A stretch of DNA of 64,000 nt from Corynebacterium halotolerans (GTDB lineage: Bacteria > Actinomycetota > Actinomycetes > Mycobacteriales > Mycobacteriaceae), in assembly GCF_001056295.1 (NCBI RefSeq), contig NZ_JVMD01000024.1:240135-304134 (forward strand), given 5' to 3'. Position 1 is the stretch's first letter. Every line of letters begins with the position of its first letter. A program made the position numbers and the translations under genes. Below the pieces are notes generated by a model. The model saw only the letters and a program-made list of their open reading frames with translations, was not told the DNA's origin and did no database searches. This document shows positions 17,632 to 26,027 of the stretch, in pieces.

Positions 17632-18573
17632 GTGAATTCCCCGACCCCCGGCCGCGACGTCCTCGACGCGGCCCGCACCGCCTTCCCCGAATTGGCGTGG
17701 GAGCGCGCCGATTTCCCCGAGCAGGGCCTCGACCACCACGTCGCGGTCCTGTCCGGGGTTTCCGGCGTTCCTGGCGCGTCCGACCCCACCGTCGTCGCCC
17801 GCCTGGCCATCGCCCCCGGCGTCGTCGGGCGCGCCGACCTGGAGGCCGGGGTGCTCGCCGCGATCGCGGAGCGGGCGCCCGCCCGGGTGCCGCGCGCATT
17901 GGCCACCGACGGCGGCAGCCTGACGCTGGCCACGCACGTCGCCGGGTACCCGTTGACGGAGGAGGTCTGGGACTCGCTTGACGACGGCCCACGGGAGACC
18001 CTCGCGGCGGATCTCGCGGGGACGCTCGACGTCGTGCACCATCTGGGCGACGGCGCACCCTCCATGCCCGACGTAGGGTCTTCATGGTTCCCGGTCAAGC
18101 ACGAAAAGTTGACCCGCGCGGTCGACGAGCACGTCCTGCCGATCCTCGGCGCCCGCGATGCGGACGCGGCCCGCGCGATCATGGCGGAGGCCGAGGCCAC
18201 GTTCATCGATGAGCCCGTGCCGCCGCGGCTGATCCACGGCGACCTGCACGAAACGCACCTGAGGTGGGATGGCGACCGCCGCCGGGGCCGGCTCGGCCTC
18301 ATCGACTTCTCCGACATGACCCTGGCCGACCCCGCCATCGACGTCGCGCATCTGGCGGGCATCTCCCCCGAGTTGCACGCGCGCGTGATTTCCGACCTCG
18401 CCGCCGCCGACCCCGACCTGGAGCGCCGCGCGGCCATCTACTCGCGGTGGGACGCGGTGTTCCTCATGGCCGACCACCTGACCACCGGAAGGACCCCGGA
18501 AACGACTGCGCGCGCCCTGTTCGGGCGCGCGCTGGAGTCGGTGCGGGGGCGTCGGGCGCCCTGGGCGCGCTGA
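17632..18573 (+). CDS. Phosphotransferase of the APH (aminoglycoside/choline kinase-like) family
   Basis: A 313-residue protein-kinase-like phosphotransferase. The catalytic loop is LIHGDLHETH (about 200-209) and the metal-binding segment is LIDFSDM. The usual Asn of HGDxHxxN is His here, and the DxD-like motif is DFSD, so chemistry may be altered. GTG 17632 begins five bases after the DUF3817 stop; GTG 17614 is an alternative. Family members phosphorylate small molecules such as sugars, choline or antibiotics. The substrate here is unknown, and an aminoglycoside resistance role should not be assumed. Confidence 0.8.
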   Translation: MNSPTPGRDVLDAARTAFPELAWERADFPEQGLDHHVAVLSGVSGVPGASDPTVVARLAIAPGVVGRADLEAGVLAAIAERAPARVPRALATDGGSLTLATHVAGYPLTEEVWDSLDDGPRETLAADLAGTLDVVHHLGDGAPSMPDVGSSWFPVKHEKLTRAVDEHVLPILGARDADAARAIMAEAEATFIDEPVPPRLIHGDLHETHLRWDGDRRRGRLGLIDFSDMTLADPAIDVAHLAGISPELHARVISDLAAADPDLERRAAIYSRWDAVFLMADHLTTGRTPETTARALFGRALESVRGRRAPWAR

Positions 18574-18578
18574 ACCGC

Positions 18579-19340
18579 CTAGGCGTCCAGCTCCGCGAGG
18601 ACTTCGTCGGAAATGTCGGCGTTGGAGTAGACGTTCTGCACGTCGTCGGAATCCTCCAGGGCGTCGACCAGGCGCAGGAACTTCTTCGCGCCGTCGGTGT
18701 CCAGGGCGACCTCCGTGGCCGCGCGGTAATCCTGCTCGGCGGAGTCGTATTCGATGCCCGCGTCGACCAGGGCCGTGCGCACGGCCATCAGGTCGGTGAA
18801 GGCGCTGACGACCTCGAAGTTCTCGCCCAGGTCGTTGACCTCCTCCGCGCCGGCGTCGAGGACGGCCATGAGCAGGTCATCCTCGGTCAGCCCGGCGTCG
18901 CCGCCCTTGGGGACGATCACGACGCCCTTGCGCTCGAACATGTACGCCACCGAACCCGAGTCGCCCATGTTGCCGTTCTGCTTGTTGAACGCCGAACGCA
19001 CGTCGGACGCCGCGCGGTTGCGGTTGTCCGTCAGGCACTCCACGATGACGGCCACGCCGCCCGGGGCGTAGCCCTCGTAGACGATGGTCTCCCAGTCCGC
19101 GCCGCCGGCTTCCTCGCCGGAGCCGCGCTTGCGGGCGCGCTCGATGTTGTCGTTGGGGACCGAGGCCTTCTTGGCCTTGCGGATCATGTCGTCCAGCGTC
19201 GGGTTCGCCGAGGGGTCACCACCGCCGGTGCGCGCCGCGACCTCGATGTTCTTGATCAGCTTGGCAAATTCCTTGCCCCGCTTGGCATCGTTGGCCGCCT
19301 TCTTGTGCTTGGTGGTCGCCCACTTGGAATGGCCCGCCAT
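18579..19340 (-). CDS. yebC: YebC/PmpR family protein
   Basis: A 253-residue conserved protein beginning [15 protein letters not shown], the family hallmark. Domain I is basic ([18 protein letters not shown]), followed by [10 protein letters not shown] and the acidic domains II/III. Members are described both as DNA-binding regulators and, more recently, as ribosome-associated factors that ease translation of proline-rich stretches. It precedes ruvCAB, as in many bacteria. Its end lies six bases from the convergent APH-like gene. Confidence 0.95.
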   Translation of the reverse strand: MAGHSKWATTKHKKAANDAKRGKEFAKLIKNIEVAARTGGGDPSANPTLDDMIRKAKKASVPNDNIERARKRGSGEEAGGADWETIVYEGYAPGGVAVIVECLTDNRNRAASDVRSAFNKQNGNMGDSGSVAYMFERKGVVIVPKGGDAGLTEDDLLMAVLDAGAEEVNDLGENFEVVSAFTDLMAVRTALVDAGIEYDSAEQDYRAATEVALDTDGAKKFLRLVDALEDSDDVQNVYSNADISDEVLAELDA

Positions 19341-19432
19341 CTGCTGGTCCAAACTCCCTTTTGTCTCGAGGATGCCGGTCTCCCCTCGACCGGGGCGACC
19401 GGTCCGCCGGACCCTTTCCGGCGGTCGTGCCG

Positions 19433-19438
19433 ATTATA
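19433..19438 (-). promoter_or_regulatory. Consensus -10 box upstream of yebC
   Basis: TATAAT on the minus strand gives a leader of about 85 bases before yebC. A near-perfect 10-bp hairpin (19402-19426) would form at the very 5' end of that leader. No clear -35 hexamer is seen. Confidence 0.6.
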
Positions 19439-19555
19439 CAGGCCCGACCCGGCGAAACCCGCACATCGGATGACGCAGCGCGATCGCACCGCAGCAGGGA
19501 CGCCGCCCCGACCCGCATCGGGGTCGGCGCCGCGGCCCGCATCGGGCCAGCCCCC

Positions 19556-20188
19556 TCAGCCCACCTCGAGGCCGGCGCACTCCCGCAGGAACAGGCGGTG
19601 GACGCGGACGTCGCCGTCGACCTCCGGGTGAAAGCTGGTGGCCATCACCGAGCCATCGCGCACGGCGACGATCGCGCCAGCCGCCGGGCCCTCCGGCACC
19701 GTGGCCAGCACCTCGACGCCGTCGCCGACGGACTCGACCCACGGCGCGCGGATGAACGTCGCGGGCACGGGGCCGTCGATGCCCGCGAAGGCCAGGTCCG
19801 TCTCGAAGGAATCCACCTGCCGGCCGAAGGCGTTGCGCCGCACCGTCGCGTCGAGCGCGCCGAGCTGCACCGCGTCTTCCCGGGTATCCAGCACCGTAGA
19901 CGCCAAAAGAATCATCCCGGCGCACGTGCCGAATGCGGGGAGCCCGTCCCGGAGGGCGTCGGAAAGCGGCCCGAGCAGCCCGTTGAACCGCATGAGCTTG
20001 GACATGGTCGTCGACTCCCCGCCCGGCAGGATCACCGCGGACAGGCCGTCGAGATGCTCCGGCAGGCGGACCTTGCGGTGCGCGACGCCGAGTTCGTCGA
20101 GGACGCGCTCGTGCTCGACGACGCCGCCCTGCAGCGCCAGCACGCCGACGACCGGACCCGCCCCCGCGACAGTCGCGGCGTCAGTCAA
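19556..20188 (-). CDS. pdxT: Pyridoxal 5'-phosphate synthase glutaminase subunit
   Basis: A 210-residue class I glutamine amidotransferase that supplies ammonia to PdxS. The nucleophile is in FGTCAGMILL, the catalytic His-Glu pair is in SFHPEVDGD, and LPGGEST forms the oxyanion region. TTG 20188 overlaps the tesB stop, pointing to translational coupling. The family gene order pdxS-tesB-pdxT resembles Rv2606c-Rv2604c. Confidence 0.95.
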   Translation of the reverse strand: MTDAATVAGAGPVVGVLALQGGVVEHERVLDELGVAHRKVRLPEHLDGLSAVILPGGESTTMSKLMRFNGLLGPLSDALRDGLPAFGTCAGMILLASTVLDTREDAVQLGALDATVRRNAFGRQVDSFETDLAFAGIDGPVPATFIRAPWVESVGDGVEVLATVPEGPAAGAIVAVRDGSVMATSFHPEVDGDVRVHRLFLRECAGLEVG

Positions 20189-21062
20189 TGTTCTCCCCCA
20201 GCCTCGACCGCGACGCGGGGGTGAACGGCACCGGCTGCATGCCGGGCGGCAGGTGGCGGGTCAGGCCCTCCTGCGTGACGACGGCGACGAGATCGCCGGC
20301 TCTGTTGAAGATTCGCCCATGGGTCAGCGCGCGACCGGCGTGGGCCGAGGGAGACACCTGGTCGTAGAGCAGCCACTCGTCGGCCCGGAACGGCCGCAGG
20401 AACCACATCGCGTGGTCGAGGCTCGCCTCCTGGACCTTCACGCCCGGGTGCGGAACCTTCGCCGACGACAGCAGCGTCATGTCCGACATGTACGCCAGCG
20501 TGGACACGTGGAACGTGTCGTCGTCGGGCAGCTCCTCCTTGGCCCGGAACCAGACGACCTGCTGCGACGGCGTGTACGGATTCTGCGAGTACAGCTCCGA
20601 CGGGACCACGCGGATGTCCCAGTCCGACCACTCCTGGAAAAGGAGGCGGCGCCCGCGGGACATCTTGGACACGTCGACCGGCACGTCCTCGGGATCGGGG
20701 ACGTCGCGCATCCTGTCCGAATGCTCGATGCCGGAATCGCCCCGGCGGTGGAAACTGGCCTGCATCATGAAGATGGTCCGGCCGTCCTGCACGGCGCGCA
20801 CGTGGCGGTGGACGAAGGACCGCCCATCGCGGATGCGGTCGACCAGATACGTCGTCGGGATGTGCGGGCGCCCGGGGCCGACGAAGTAGGCGTGCAGCGA
20901 ATGGACGGTGAACTCGGAATCGACCGTCCGCGTCGCCGCCGCCAGGGCCTGCCCGGCGACTTGGCCGCCGAACGTGCGCTGCAGAACCGATTCGATGACG
21001 GGGCCGCGGTAGATGTCGCGGTCGATGCGCTCGAGGTCGAGCACTTCGCGGATGTCAGGCAT
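20181..21062 (-). CDS. tesB: Acyl-CoA thioesterase II
   Basis: A 293-residue double hot-dog thioesterase that hydrolyses acyl-CoA to free acid and CoA. The N-terminal half has FGGQVAGQALAAA and SLHAYFVGPG; the C-terminal half has SLDHAMWFLRPFRADEWLLYDQVSPSA, where the catalytic Asp is found. The length is normal. Its own leaderless promoter and the overlap with pdxT suggest a tesB-pdxT unit. The physiological acyl chain is unknown. Confidence 0.93.
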   Translation of the reverse strand: MPDIREVLDLERIDRDIYRGPVIESVLQRTFGGQVAGQALAAATRTVDSEFTVHSLHAYFVGPGRPHIPTTYLVDRIRDGRSFVHRHVRAVQDGRTIFMMQASFHRRGDSGIEHSDRMRDVPDPEDVPVDVSKMSRGRRLLFQEWSDWDIRVVPSELYSQNPYTPSQQVVWFRAKEELPDDDTFHVSTLAYMSDMTLLSSAKVPHPGVKVQEASLDHAMWFLRPFRADEWLLYDQVSPSAHAGRALTHGRIFNRAGDLVAVVTQEGLTRHLPPGMQPVPFTPASRSRLGENID

Positions 21063-21069
21063 GTTCCCC

Positions 21070-21075
21070 AGTATC
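21070..21075 (-). promoter_or_regulatory. -10 box of tesB, leaderless
   Basis: GATACT on the minus strand ends 7 bases before the tesB ATG at 21062. Confidence 0.55.
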
Positions 21076-21144
21076 GCCCATGCGCCCGCGCGCCGCGCAG
21101 CCGGGCGGCGTGCGGGCGCTTGGGCGGGCGGCGGGCGGGCGGTT

Positions 21145-22047
21145 CTACCAGCCGCGCTCGGCCAGGCGGTGCGGCTGCGGGATCTCGTCGACGTTGATGC
21201 CGACCATCGCCTCGCCCAGGCCGCGGGACACGTCCGCGATGACCTTCGGGTCGTCGTAATGCTGGGTGGCCTGCACGATCGCCTTCGCGCGCTCCGACGG
21301 GTTGCCGGACTTGAAGATGCCCGAACCGACGAAGACGCCCTCGGCGCCGAGCTGCATCATCATCGCGGCGTCGGCGGGGGTGGCGATGCCGCCGGCGGTG
21401 AACAGCACCACCGGGAGCTTGCCCTTCTCGGCGACCTCGCGGACGAGCTCGTAGGGAGCCTGCAGCTCCTTGGCCGCGACGTACAGCTCGTCGGGGGCCA
21501 TCGACTTCAGGCGGTTGATCTCCCCGCGGATGGTGCGCATGTGGGTGACGGCGTTGGACACGTCGCCGGTGCCGGCCTCGCCCTTCGAGCGGATCATGGC
21601 GGCGCCCTCGTTGATGCGGCGCAGCGCCTCGCCCAAGTTCGTGGCGCCGCAGACGAACGGCACGGTGAAATCGAACTTGTCGATGTGGTTGGCGTAATCG
21701 GCGGGAGTGAGGACCTCCGACTCGTCGATGAAGTCGACGCCCAGGGACTCGAGGACCTGCGCCTCGACGAAGTGGCCGATGCGCGCCTTGGCCATCACGG
21801 GGATGGACACGGCGTCGATGATGCCCTCGATCATGTCCGGGTCCGACATGCGGGACACGCCGCCCTCGGCGCGGATGTCCGCGGGCACGCGCTCGAGGGC
21901 CATGACGGCGGTGGCGCCGGCGTCCTCGGCGATCTTCGCCTGCTCCGGGGTGACGACGTCCATGATGACGCCGCCCTTCAGCATCTCGGCCAGGCCTCGC
22001 TTGACGCGGGCGGTGCCGTGGCTGGTGTTGTTGTCGGAGGTGGTCAA
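21145..22047 (-). CDS. pdxS: Pyridoxal 5'-phosphate synthase, lyase subunit
   Basis: A 300-residue TIM-barrel enzyme that builds PLP from ribose 5-phosphate, glyceraldehyde 3-phosphate and ammonia from PdxT. Signatures are [28 protein letters not shown]-like [17 protein letters not shown] with its active-site Lys, and [16 protein letters not shown]. The start is TTG 22047. Unlike many genomes, pdxT is not adjacent: tesB lies between them. Confidence 0.97.
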   Translation of the reverse strand: MTTSDNNTSHGTARVKRGLAEMLKGGVIMDVVTPEQAKIAEDAGATAVMALERVPADIRAEGGVSRMSDPDMIEGIIDAVSIPVMAKARIGHFVEAQVLESLGVDFIDESEVLTPADYANHIDKFDFTVPFVCGATNLGEALRRINEGAAMIRSKGEAGTGDVSNAVTHMRTIRGEINRLKSMAPDELYVAAKELQAPYELVREVAEKGKLPVVLFTAGGIATPADAAMMMQLGAEGVFVGSGIFKSGNPSERAKAIVQATQHYDDPKVIADVSRGLGEAMVGINVDEIPQPHRLAERGW

Positions 22048-22113
22048 CGAAACCTGCTTTCTGGAGGTTCAATCCGGTGTTCGTCCCGGGCGCCGAAAGC
22101 CCGGTGCCCACCA

Positions 22114-22150
22114 ACTATAGACCCGCCGATAGACCGGCCCGTCTATCGGC
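22114..22150 (-). promoter_or_regulatory. pdxS promoter with an inverted repeat over the -35 region
   Basis: TATAGT at 22114-22119 (minus strand) is a good -10 box about 67 bases before pdxS. The -35 region is covered by a 10-bp inverted repeat, GCCGATAGAC (22125-22134) and GTCTATCGGC (22141-22150), with a six-base centre. It has no T-run and so looks like an operator, not a terminator. A PdxR-type activator is one possibility known from corynebacteria; no pdxR is present here. Confidence 0.6.
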
Positions 22151-22162
22151 CCCGAACTGCGT

Positions 22163-22666
22163 TCAACGGTTGTGGGGCGCCTCGAGGGAGACGTCGAAGT
22201 ACTCCGGGATCGGAGCGGTGCCCGCCAGACGGAGGCCGCGGACCAGCGGCCGCATGCGCAGCATCCGCGTGTCGGTGACGGCTTCGTTGTAGAAGCGGCG
22301 GGCCAGCTCGACGCGGGTGGTCGCGTCGTGGAGCTCGATGGCCAGCGCCGGCTCCGGCGGGCGCGCCGCGAGGGCCTCGGCGAGCTTGGCGCCGAGGGTG
22401 TTTTCCGCGTCCGCGCGGTCATGCGGGTCGGCGGCGGTCAACCGGCGGGCCTCGGCCCGGGCGACGTCGGCGCCCAACTCGGGGTAGGCGGCGCGGGCGA
22501 CGGCCCCGCGGCGGCCGAGGGCGGCCTCCAGCGACGCGCGGGCGAGGTCCGTGCGCACGTGCATCCGGTTCAGCCGCGTCGCGGTCGCCGACGCGAGCAG
22601 TGCGGCGACGAGCAGGAAGACGGCCAGGACGGCGAGCAGGACCGCCCACCACGGCACGAGAATCAC
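22163..22666 (-). CDS. LemA-like single-pass membrane protein
   Basis: A 167-residue protein with one N-terminal helix (about 5-28) and a soluble helical domain. VELARRFYNEAVTDTRMLR near residues 121-139 resembles the LemA family signature, and RLNRMHVRTDLARASLEAAL fits its first helix. LemA function is not settled. It overlaps pimA by four bases and ends the PIM gene run. Confidence 0.7.
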   Translation of the reverse strand: MILVPWWAVLLAVLAVFLLVAALLASATATRLNRMHVRTDLARASLEAALGRRGAVARAAYPELGADVARAEARRLTAADPHDRADAENTLGAKLAEALAARPPEPALAIELHDATTRVELARRFYNEAVTDTRMLRMRPLVRGLRLAGTAPIPEYFDVSLEAPHNR

Positions 22667-23802
22667 GAGACCACCACCTTCTCCCCGTCCATGCGGACGG
22701 TGTCGTAGACCTGCAGGACCTTATCGGCGATCGCCGACCAGTCGAACTCCCATGCCCGATCATGCCCCGCCGTCACCAAGGAAGCGCGGCGGTCGTCGTC
22801 GGAAAGCAGGGCGATGGCCGTGCGCGCGAGGTCGGCGGAATCTCCGTTGCGGAAGTGATCGCCGAAGCGGCCGTCGTCCAGCACGAGCCGGAAGGCGTCC
22901 AGGTCGGACGCGATGACGGCGGCGCCGGCGGCCATGGCCTCCACGAGGACGATGCCGAAGCTCTCGCCGCCGCGCTGCGGGGCGACGTAGGCGTCCGCGG
23001 ATTTCAGCGCCGCGGCCTTGGCTTCCTCGGAGACTCGGCCCGTGAAGCGCAGGACGTCGGCGTGCTCGCCGGCCCTGCGCACGGCCTGGGCCCGGTCGCC
23101 GTCGCCGATGACCAGGATCTCCAAGTCCGGGAACACCCGCCGGATGGCGGGCACGGCGTCGAGGAGCACCGGCAGGCCCTTGCGGGGTTCGTCGAAGCGC
23201 CCCAGGAACACCAACCTCTTCGCACCGGGCGCGGGCGCGCCGATCTCGGGCACGTCGGCGGCATCGGGCGCGGCCGCGTATTCGGCGACGCGCACGCCGT
23301 TGGGCACCAGCACCGGGTCTCCCCCGAGCTGCTCCACCTGCCAGCGCCGCGCGACCTCCGACACCGCGATCCCGCCGCGGATGCGTTCGAGCATCGGCCG
23401 CAGGAACGGGGTGGCCACCTTCAGCGCCAGGGACTGCGTCGCCGCCGAGTGGTACGTGGCCACGATCGGCCCGACCGCCGCGCGCACGGCCAACATGGAG
23501 TAGCTCGGCGAGTTCGGCTCGTGGATGTGCAGGACGTCGAAATCGCCCTCCGCGATCCACCGGCGCACCTTCCGCGCCGTCACCGGGCCGAACGCCAGCC
23601 GCGCCACCGATCCGTTGTACGGGATGGGGATGGCCCGGCCACCGCGCACCACGAAATCGGGCACGTCGGCCGCGGGGCCGGCGGGCCCGATCAGGCTGAC
23701 CTCGTGCCCCCGCGCGCGGAATTCCTCGCACAGGTCCACGGCGTGCGCCTGCACGCCGCCGGGCACGTCGAAGGAGTACGGGCAGACCATTCCGATGCGC
23801 AT
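22663..23802 (-). CDS. pimA: Phosphatidyl-myo-inositol mannosyltransferase
   Basis: A 379-residue GT4 retaining glycosyltransferase that transfers the first mannose from GDP-mannose to phosphatidylinositol on the inner face of the membrane. N-terminal GMVCPYSFDVPGGVQAHA and the C-terminal EX7E-type region (GGESFGIVLVEAMAAG) are conserved. The assignment to PimA rests on these and on the thrS-HIT-pgsA-patA-pimA order. It starts three bases after patA and overlaps the LemA-like gene. Confidence 0.95.
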   Translation of the reverse strand: MRIGMVCPYSFDVPGGVQAHAVDLCEEFRARGHEVSLIGPAGPAADVPDFVVRGGRAIPIPYNGSVARLAFGPVTARKVRRWIAEGDFDVLHIHEPNSPSYSMLAVRAAVGPIVATYHSAATQSLALKVATPFLRPMLERIRGGIAVSEVARRWQVEQLGGDPVLVPNGVRVAEYAAAPDAADVPEIGAPAPGAKRLVFLGRFDEPRKGLPVLLDAVPAIRRVFPDLEILVIGDGDRAQAVRRAGEHADVLRFTGRVSEEAKAAALKSADAYVAPQRGGESFGIVLVEAMAAGAAVIASDLDAFRLVLDDGRFGDHFRNGDSADLARTAIALLSDDDRRASLVTAGHDRAWEFDWSAIADKVLQVYDTVRMDGEKVVVS

Positions 23803-23805
23803 GGC

Positions 23806-24753
23806 TCAGTCCCCCGCCCGGCCGGTCGCCCCGCGGCGCTCCCGCGCCTCCGCTTTACGACGCCGCCGCGCTTCCCGGTCCGCCCGCCACAGGGGCTGCA
23901 GCATGTGCCAATCGGCGGGGTGCGCGGCGATGTCGGATTCCATCAGCGTCGCGCATTCCTGCACGATGTCGCCGATCTCGCGGCCCTCGGCGGCGACGGC
24001 GGGATGCACCTTCAGGCCCCACTCGTCGCCGTCGAACCACAGGCCCGCCACGTGGAGGGCGGCGCCGGTGTCGCGGGCCAGCTGCGCGGCGCCGATGGGC
24101 ATGACGGTCTTCTCGCCGAAGAAGTCGACTTCCGCCCCGCGGCCGCCGAAGTCGCGTTCGCCGACCAGCGCGATGATCCCGCCGTCGTCCAACCTCGCCC
24201 GCAATCCCGCCATCGGCGGCTCCCCGCCGGTCAGGGGCAGGATCTCGAACCCGAGGCTCTCCCGGTACTCAACGAAGGCGTCGTAAAGCTCCTCCGGCCG
24301 CAGGCGCTCGGCGACCGTGGTGAAACCGCCGAAGCGGTGCGCGACCCACATGCCCGCCATGTCCCAATTGCCGGAATGGGTGACCAGCAGGATGACGCCG
24401 CGACCGGCGGCGGCGGATTCCTCGAGCAGGTGGCGGCCGCGGATCATCTCTCCGACGCGGTCGGCGAGTTTCGGGCCGGCGATGGTCGGCAGGCGGAAGG
24501 CCTCCACCCAATAGCGCATGTAGCTGCGCATCGACTCCCGCACCAGCGCGTCCGGCACCTCGGCGGCGGGCAGCCCGGTCACCCGCGCGAGGTTCGCGCG
24601 CAGCTGCGCGGGGCCCTCGCCATCGCCGGAAAAGCGGTCGGCCGCTTTCCTCGCCGCCCACAGCACCGGCCGTTCGGGCAGCTTGCCCGCGATCTTCCAG
24701 CCGGCGAGGTAGCCGAGCGCGGCCAGATCCTCCCGGGTGCGGGGGAACCTCAT
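23806..24753 (-). CDS. patA: Phosphatidylinositol mannoside acyltransferase
   Basis: A 315-residue lysophospholipid-acyltransferase-like enzyme that acylates mannose of PIMs. The HxxxxD motif is VTHSGNWDMAG (about 128-138), and GERDFGGRG and FFGEKTVMPIG are family features. ATG 24753 overlaps the pgsA stop (ATGA). The C-terminus is an Arg-rich cytoplasmic tail. Enzyme and neighbours act together on the inner leaflet. Confidence 0.93.
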   Translation of the reverse strand: MRFPRTREDLAALGYLAGWKIAGKLPERPVLWAARKAADRFSGDGEGPAQLRANLARVTGLPAAEVPDALVRESMRSYMRYWVEAFRLPTIAGPKLADRVGEMIRGRHLLEESAAAGRGVILLVTHSGNWDMAGMWVAHRFGGFTTVAERLRPEELYDAFVEYRESLGFEILPLTGGEPPMAGLRARLDDGGIIALVGERDFGGRGAEVDFFGEKTVMPIGAAQLARDTGAALHVAGLWFDGDEWGLKVHPAVAAEGREIGDIVQECATLMESDIAAHPADWHMLQPLWRADREARRRRKAEARERRGATGRAGD

Positions 24754-25412
24754 GCGCGCTCCCCGGCCGGCTGGTCGTCGACGCCGGCCGGCGGGGCGAT
24801 GGTGTCTCCGGCGCCGGGGCCGCGGCCGACCATGACCAGGCGCTGGACCACCGTGAACACCGACCCGGCGGCCAGCGCCCACATGGCGATCTCGATGGCC
24901 CACGGCACGCCGAGGCCCTCCAGCCCGATGCCCACGAGCGCGAGGATCAGACGCTCCGGCCGTTCCACCAGGCCGCCGACGACCTTGAAGCCCGACGCCT
25001 CCGCGCGGGCCTTGACGTACGACGTGACCTGCCCGGCGACCAGCGAGACGACCACCGCGACGAAGAGGTGGCCCGGTGCCCCGTGCGAATGCATGACCCA
25101 CCACAGGATCGCGCCGAACAGCGCGCCGTCGGTGATGCGGTCGCAGCTGGCGTCGAGCACCGCGCCGAACCGCGTGCCCCCGCCGCGCAGCCGCGCCATG
25201 GTGCCGTCCAGCAGATCGAACGCGGCGAAGAGGCCCGTCAGCACGGCAGCGGCGAACAGGTGCCCCGTGGGGATCAGCGTCACCGAAATCGCGATCGCCG
25301 CGACCGTCCCGAACACCGTCATCACATTGGGCGACACGCCCATCGAGTTCAGCGCGCGCGCGATCGGCTCGACGACTGGAGCGATGGGCCTGCGGCCGTG
25401 GACGCTGAGCAT
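24750..25412 (-). CDS. pgsA: Phosphatidylinositol (phosphate) synthase, CDP-alcohol phosphatidyltransferase
   Basis: A 220-residue integral membrane enzyme that joins CDP-diacylglycerol to an inositol phosphate. The CDP-alcohol motif DG-x2-AR-x8-G-x3-D-x3-D is complete in DLLDGTMARLRGGGTRFGAV and the following LDASCDR. About six helices are expected. ATG 25412 begins MLSVHGRR. The position upstream of patA and pimA supports a role in PIM synthesis, not phosphatidylglycerol synthesis. Confidence 0.94.
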   Translation of the reverse strand: MLSVHGRRPIAPVVEPIARALNSMGVSPNVMTVFGTVAAIAISVTLIPTGHLFAAAVLTGLFAAFDLLDGTMARLRGGGTRFGAVLDASCDRITDGALFGAILWWVMHSHGAPGHLFVAVVVSLVAGQVTSYVKARAEASGFKVVGGLVERPERLILALVGIGLEGLGVPWAIEIAMWALAAGSVFTVVQRLVMVGRGPGAGDTIAPPAGVDDQPAGERA

Positions 25413-25450
25413 CGGGGTCCTCTCGGTTGGTCCTCGGGGGGTTCGGGGTC

Positions 25451-26008
25451 TTACCAGGCTTCCGCCAGGATGGCGCGGGTGTCGCGGAGCATCTGCGGAA
25501 GCACCTTCACGCCGTCGATGACGGTCATGAAGTTGGAGTCGCCGGACCACCGGGGCACGACGTGCATGTGCAGATGTTCCCCCACCGACCCGCCGGACGC
25601 ACGCCCGAGGTTGAAGCCGACGTTGAGCGCGTGCGGCCGCGACACCTTCTTCAGGGTGCGGATCGCCCGCTGGCCGAAGGCCATCAGCTCCGCCATCTCC
25701 TCGTCGGTGAGGTCCTCCAGGTTCGCGACCTGGCGGTACGGCACGACCATGAGATGCCCGGCATTGTACGGGTAGAGATTGAGCACGCAGTAGACCAATT
25801 CGCCGCGCGCCACGATCAGCGCGTCCTCGTCCGAGCGGTCGGGCAGGTCGACGAACGGGTTGCGGGAACGGGACCCGCTTGACGACGGCCCCGCCTCCCC
25901 GTCACCGCCCTCGTCCTTCGCGGCTCCGTTGTCCGTGATGTAGTGCATCCGGTACGGGGCCCACAGGCGCTCCAGGCGGTCGGGTTCGCCGGCGCCCCGG
26001 TCGACCAT
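25451..26008 (-). CDS. HIT family nucleotide-binding protein
   Basis: A 185-residue histidine-triad protein. The triad HLHMH sits in SVGEHLHMHVVPRW, and the N-terminal half holds NPFVDLPDRSDEDALIV and YNAGHLMVVPYR. Relatives hydrolyse AMP-linked nucleotides such as Ap4A or adenylylated compounds. ATG 26008 lies 19 bases after thrS; GTG 26053 is an alternative that would overlap thrS. It matches Rv2613c by position. Confidence 0.9.
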   Translation of the reverse strand: MVDRGAGEPDRLERLWAPYRMHYITDNGAAKDEGGDGEAGPSSSGSRSRNPFVDLPDRSDEDALIVARGELVYCVLNLYPYNAGHLMVVPYRQVANLEDLTDEEMAELMAFGQRAIRTLKKVSRPHALNVGFNLGRASGGSVGEHLHMHVVPRWSGDSNFMTVIDGVKVLPQMLRDTRAILAEAW

Positions 26009-26027
26009 GGCGTCGCCGGGGTTCCCG

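Noticed and set aside
17632-18573. Antibiotic resistance gene call for the APH-like protein
   Set aside because: Fold similarity alone does not show resistance, the motifs deviate and the context is housekeeping.
19500-19555. Hairpin between pdxT and yebC as a terminator
   Set aside because: The stem is imperfect and no T-run follows, so I do not call it.
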